Assembly: GCA_000827265.1 (NCBI GenBank)
Contig: KN834799.1
Span: forward strand, 1-18,477
DNA: 18,477 nucleotides
Source: Collybiopsis luxurians FD-317 M1
Taxonomy: Eukaryota; Basidiomycota; Agaricomycetes; Agaricales; Omphalotaceae
Direction: 5' to 3'
Both the position numbers and the translations under genes were made by a program. Positions 16,682-18,477 of the stretch are shown piece after piece. Under the pieces are notes generated by a model, which worked only from the letters and a program-made list of their open reading frames with translations, was not told the DNA's origin and searched no databases. The number at the start of each line of letters is the position of its first letter. Position 1 is the stretch's first letter.

Positions 16682-18477
16682 ATGTTCAGTCAAGCCCATA
16701 GCTTTTCTATCCACGGTAGCCAGTTTATTTATAATGCTGGCAGTGGGACACAAGCAGTCCAGAATCCTATCATCACATATGAGTAAGCTCTCAAATACTT
16801 GTTAATGGTTAGAATATTAAAATAATAAATTAAAAGACAGATCAAACTCAAAACTCCAACTGCTCCCAGTGTACTTACTGGAAGGGATGAACTGATTGGA
16901 GAAGCTGTTCACAAATTGTGCCAAGATTATTCGGCCCACTTAGCTATCCTGGGAGCTGGTGGAATGGGAAAGACTTCCTTGGCTTTGCATATTCTGAAAA
17001 ATGAGCAAGTCAAGGAAAAATTCCAGGATAAAATTTATTTTGCTCCATGTGAAATGTGTTCAGATGGGCCAAGTATCATTCAAATTTTGATTCAAACAAT
17101 GCAATTATCAATCCCAGAGGGAAAAACAGGATATGAAGTGTTGGAGACACATTTTGAATGTTCTCAAAGGCCTATTTTGTTGGTGCTGGATAACTTTGAA
17201 ACACCTTGGAATATGGCTGGTGACCGGAATGCTATTCTGAATTTAGTTGATTTTATAATGAACCAAAGAAAGGTGTCTGTCATCTTGACTATGAGAGCTG
17301 CAGATGCTCCAGGAACTAAGGCATGGATTAAATTAGGTGGAGAATCAGGGCTACCTCCATTGAAGCTGGATCAAGCCAGACAGGCTTTTATGTTAATTTC
17401 CAACTCACATGAGGAAAATATTGAAACCTTAGACTGGATGTTGACACAGCTAGATGGCATGCCTCTTGCAATTCTTCTGATTGCCCAGCTCAGAAGGAAA
17501 AACCTAGCTCTAAAATTTTTAGTAAAAGAATGGAAGAATCACATACTTAAGAATGGGGGAAAAGAGAGCAAGTTGACGAGTGTAGCCATTTCAATTGAGC
17601 TGTCACTTCGATCACTAGAAAATGAAAGTGCAGAATGCAAAAGGTTGCTACCAATTTTATCTTATCTCCCAAATGGGTTGCCAATGTGGCAGGAACAGTT
17701 AGATAAGCTATTTTCAGGATTTAAGACCACTGTGCAAGAATCAGTCATCTCACTACTTGATTTTGCTTTAATCTATCAGGAAGCTGGGACATTAAAAATG
17801 CTTGCACCAATTCAGGAATATATCCAAATGAAGTACCCGGCACAGGAAGAGGATTTGAATTACACGGGAAGATACTATGTGGAATTGCTAAAAGACTGTC
17901 AACTAATTGCAGGCAGGGGTCAGTCTATCATTGAGTTGCACATTGCAAACATTGTGAAAGTGGTCGGTACTCAAATTCAGAGTAAAGCTGATGAAAAATA
18001 TATTGATGCATGCCAATCTGTGTGTGAATACAGTAAATTCTTTTCTATGACTGTGTCATTGATTGATATGGCATTAGGACAAAACTGGAGAGGGAAGCAG
18101 GAAAAAAAGATAGAATTAAGATTTGACAAGGTGTATATACTGACTTGGATGGGTTACTTTGCAGCAGCAAAGGCAGAAGTAGAGAAGATTCAACTTTCAT
18201 TGAGAAATATTAAATATAATTTGCCTGAAAAGATAAAGATGAGATTTGAAATGAAGTGCCTTCAGGATTTAGGCTATATTTTGATGAGGGAAAATATATA
18301 TACGGAGGCTAAAACAATGCTTCTAAAGGCAAAATCAGGATTTGAAGCCATTGGGTCCCAACTTGGTGCTGCACAGTGTCTTCGAAGCCTGGGTGAGATT
18401 TCTCAGATGGAAAATAAATATCCTGAAGCCAGAGCAATGCTTCTGGAAGCAAAATCAGCATTTGAAACCATTGGGGA
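16682..18477 (+). CDS. NLR-type NB-ARC/TPR protein, 5' part (runs off the right edge)
   Basis: Fungal NLRs are cytosolic signal-transducing ATPases implicated in non-self recognition and regulated cell death. Exon 1 (16682-16782) and exon 2 (16837 to the edge) are joined by a 54-bp intron; phase is kept (Glu34 split) and about 580 residues are visible without a stop. Residues 11-28 form a G-x-Q-x-x-x-N pseudo-repeat (GSQFIYN then GTQAVQN) like a short amyloid-type motif. The NB-ARC switch follows: TGRDEL (48-53), Walker A GAGGMGKT (73-80), Walker B ILLVLDNFE (147-155), a sensor-like ILTMR (183-187) and GMPLA (241-245), then a winged-helix-like region. TPRs begin near residue 520. The protein resembles Agaricomycete NB-ARC/TPR proteins. 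CpG is nearly absent within the gene but not upstream of it. The C-terminus and repeat number are outside the window. Confidence 0.9.
16720..18477. other. CpG-depleted right zone covering the NLR gene body
   Basis: About nine CpGs were counted by eye in the 1641 bp of exon 2, far fewer than the 60-70 expected from composition. The upstream 16.0-16.68 kb has many. The change occurs close to the NLR start codon. Confidence 0.7.
18227..18477 (+). repeat. Start of the NLR's TPR array (120-bp units)
   Basis: The 120-bp spacing is exact: gccattgggtccc at 18347 and accattgggga at 18467. The unit from 18347 differs by only a few bases from units at 2.2-2.6 kb. A less regular unit (from about 18227) precedes it and probably caps the array. 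Confidence 0.85.

Overview
The window looks like nuclear DNA of a filamentous basidiomycete, probably an Agaricomycete. Genes are split by many short introns (mostly 50-90 bp, GTRNGY...YAG) and are interspersed with decayed gene copies. I see three substantially intact genes. They are TIM50, a subunit of the mitochondrial inner-membrane import translocase (about 9.2-11.15 kb, + strand); a short-chain dehydrogenase/reductase, SDR (12.07-13.49 kb, + strand, six exons); and the first 580 residues of an NLR-type NB-ARC/TPR protein that runs off the right edge (16.68-18.48 kb, + strand).

Much of the remainder is broken copies of these same genes. SDR pseudogenes lie at 0.24-1.29 kb and 6.64-7.35 kb, and both are followed by the same paralogous 3' flank. 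TIM50 remnants lie at 8.94-9.07 kb (5' end), 11.52-11.59 kb (3' end) and 13.88-14.31 kb (exons 5-7). TPR remnants of the NLR family lie at 2.07-2.78 kb and 4.66-4.74 kb. The order is [SDR pseudogene, TIM50] then [SDR, TIM50 pseudogene]. This reads as a tandem duplication of a two-gene SDR-TIM50 block in which each block kept a different member.

Base composition divides the window into three zones. Positions 1 to about 5.6 kb and from about 16.7 kb to the end are almost free of CpG (about nine or ten CpG in the first 2.76 kb; about nine in the 1.64 kb NLR exon). The 5.7-16.7 kb segment with TIM50 and SDR is CpG-rich. The CpG-poor zones are those carrying NLR/TPR sequence, which fits long-term cytosine methylation or a RIP-like process acting on a multicopy family. 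The NLR reading frame is nevertheless intact.

TIM50 (protein import) and the SDR (a soluble oxidoreductase, substrate unknown) are housekeeping-type genes with no evident shared pathway; they are together because they were duplicated together. The NLR is the most system-like element. It has a short N-terminal exon encoding a G-x-Q-x-x-x-N pseudo-repeat resembling fungal amyloid signalling motifs, then an NB-ARC nucleotide-binding switch, then 40-residue TPRs of very high mutual identity. I found no rRNA, convincing tRNA, CRISPR array or complete transposon.
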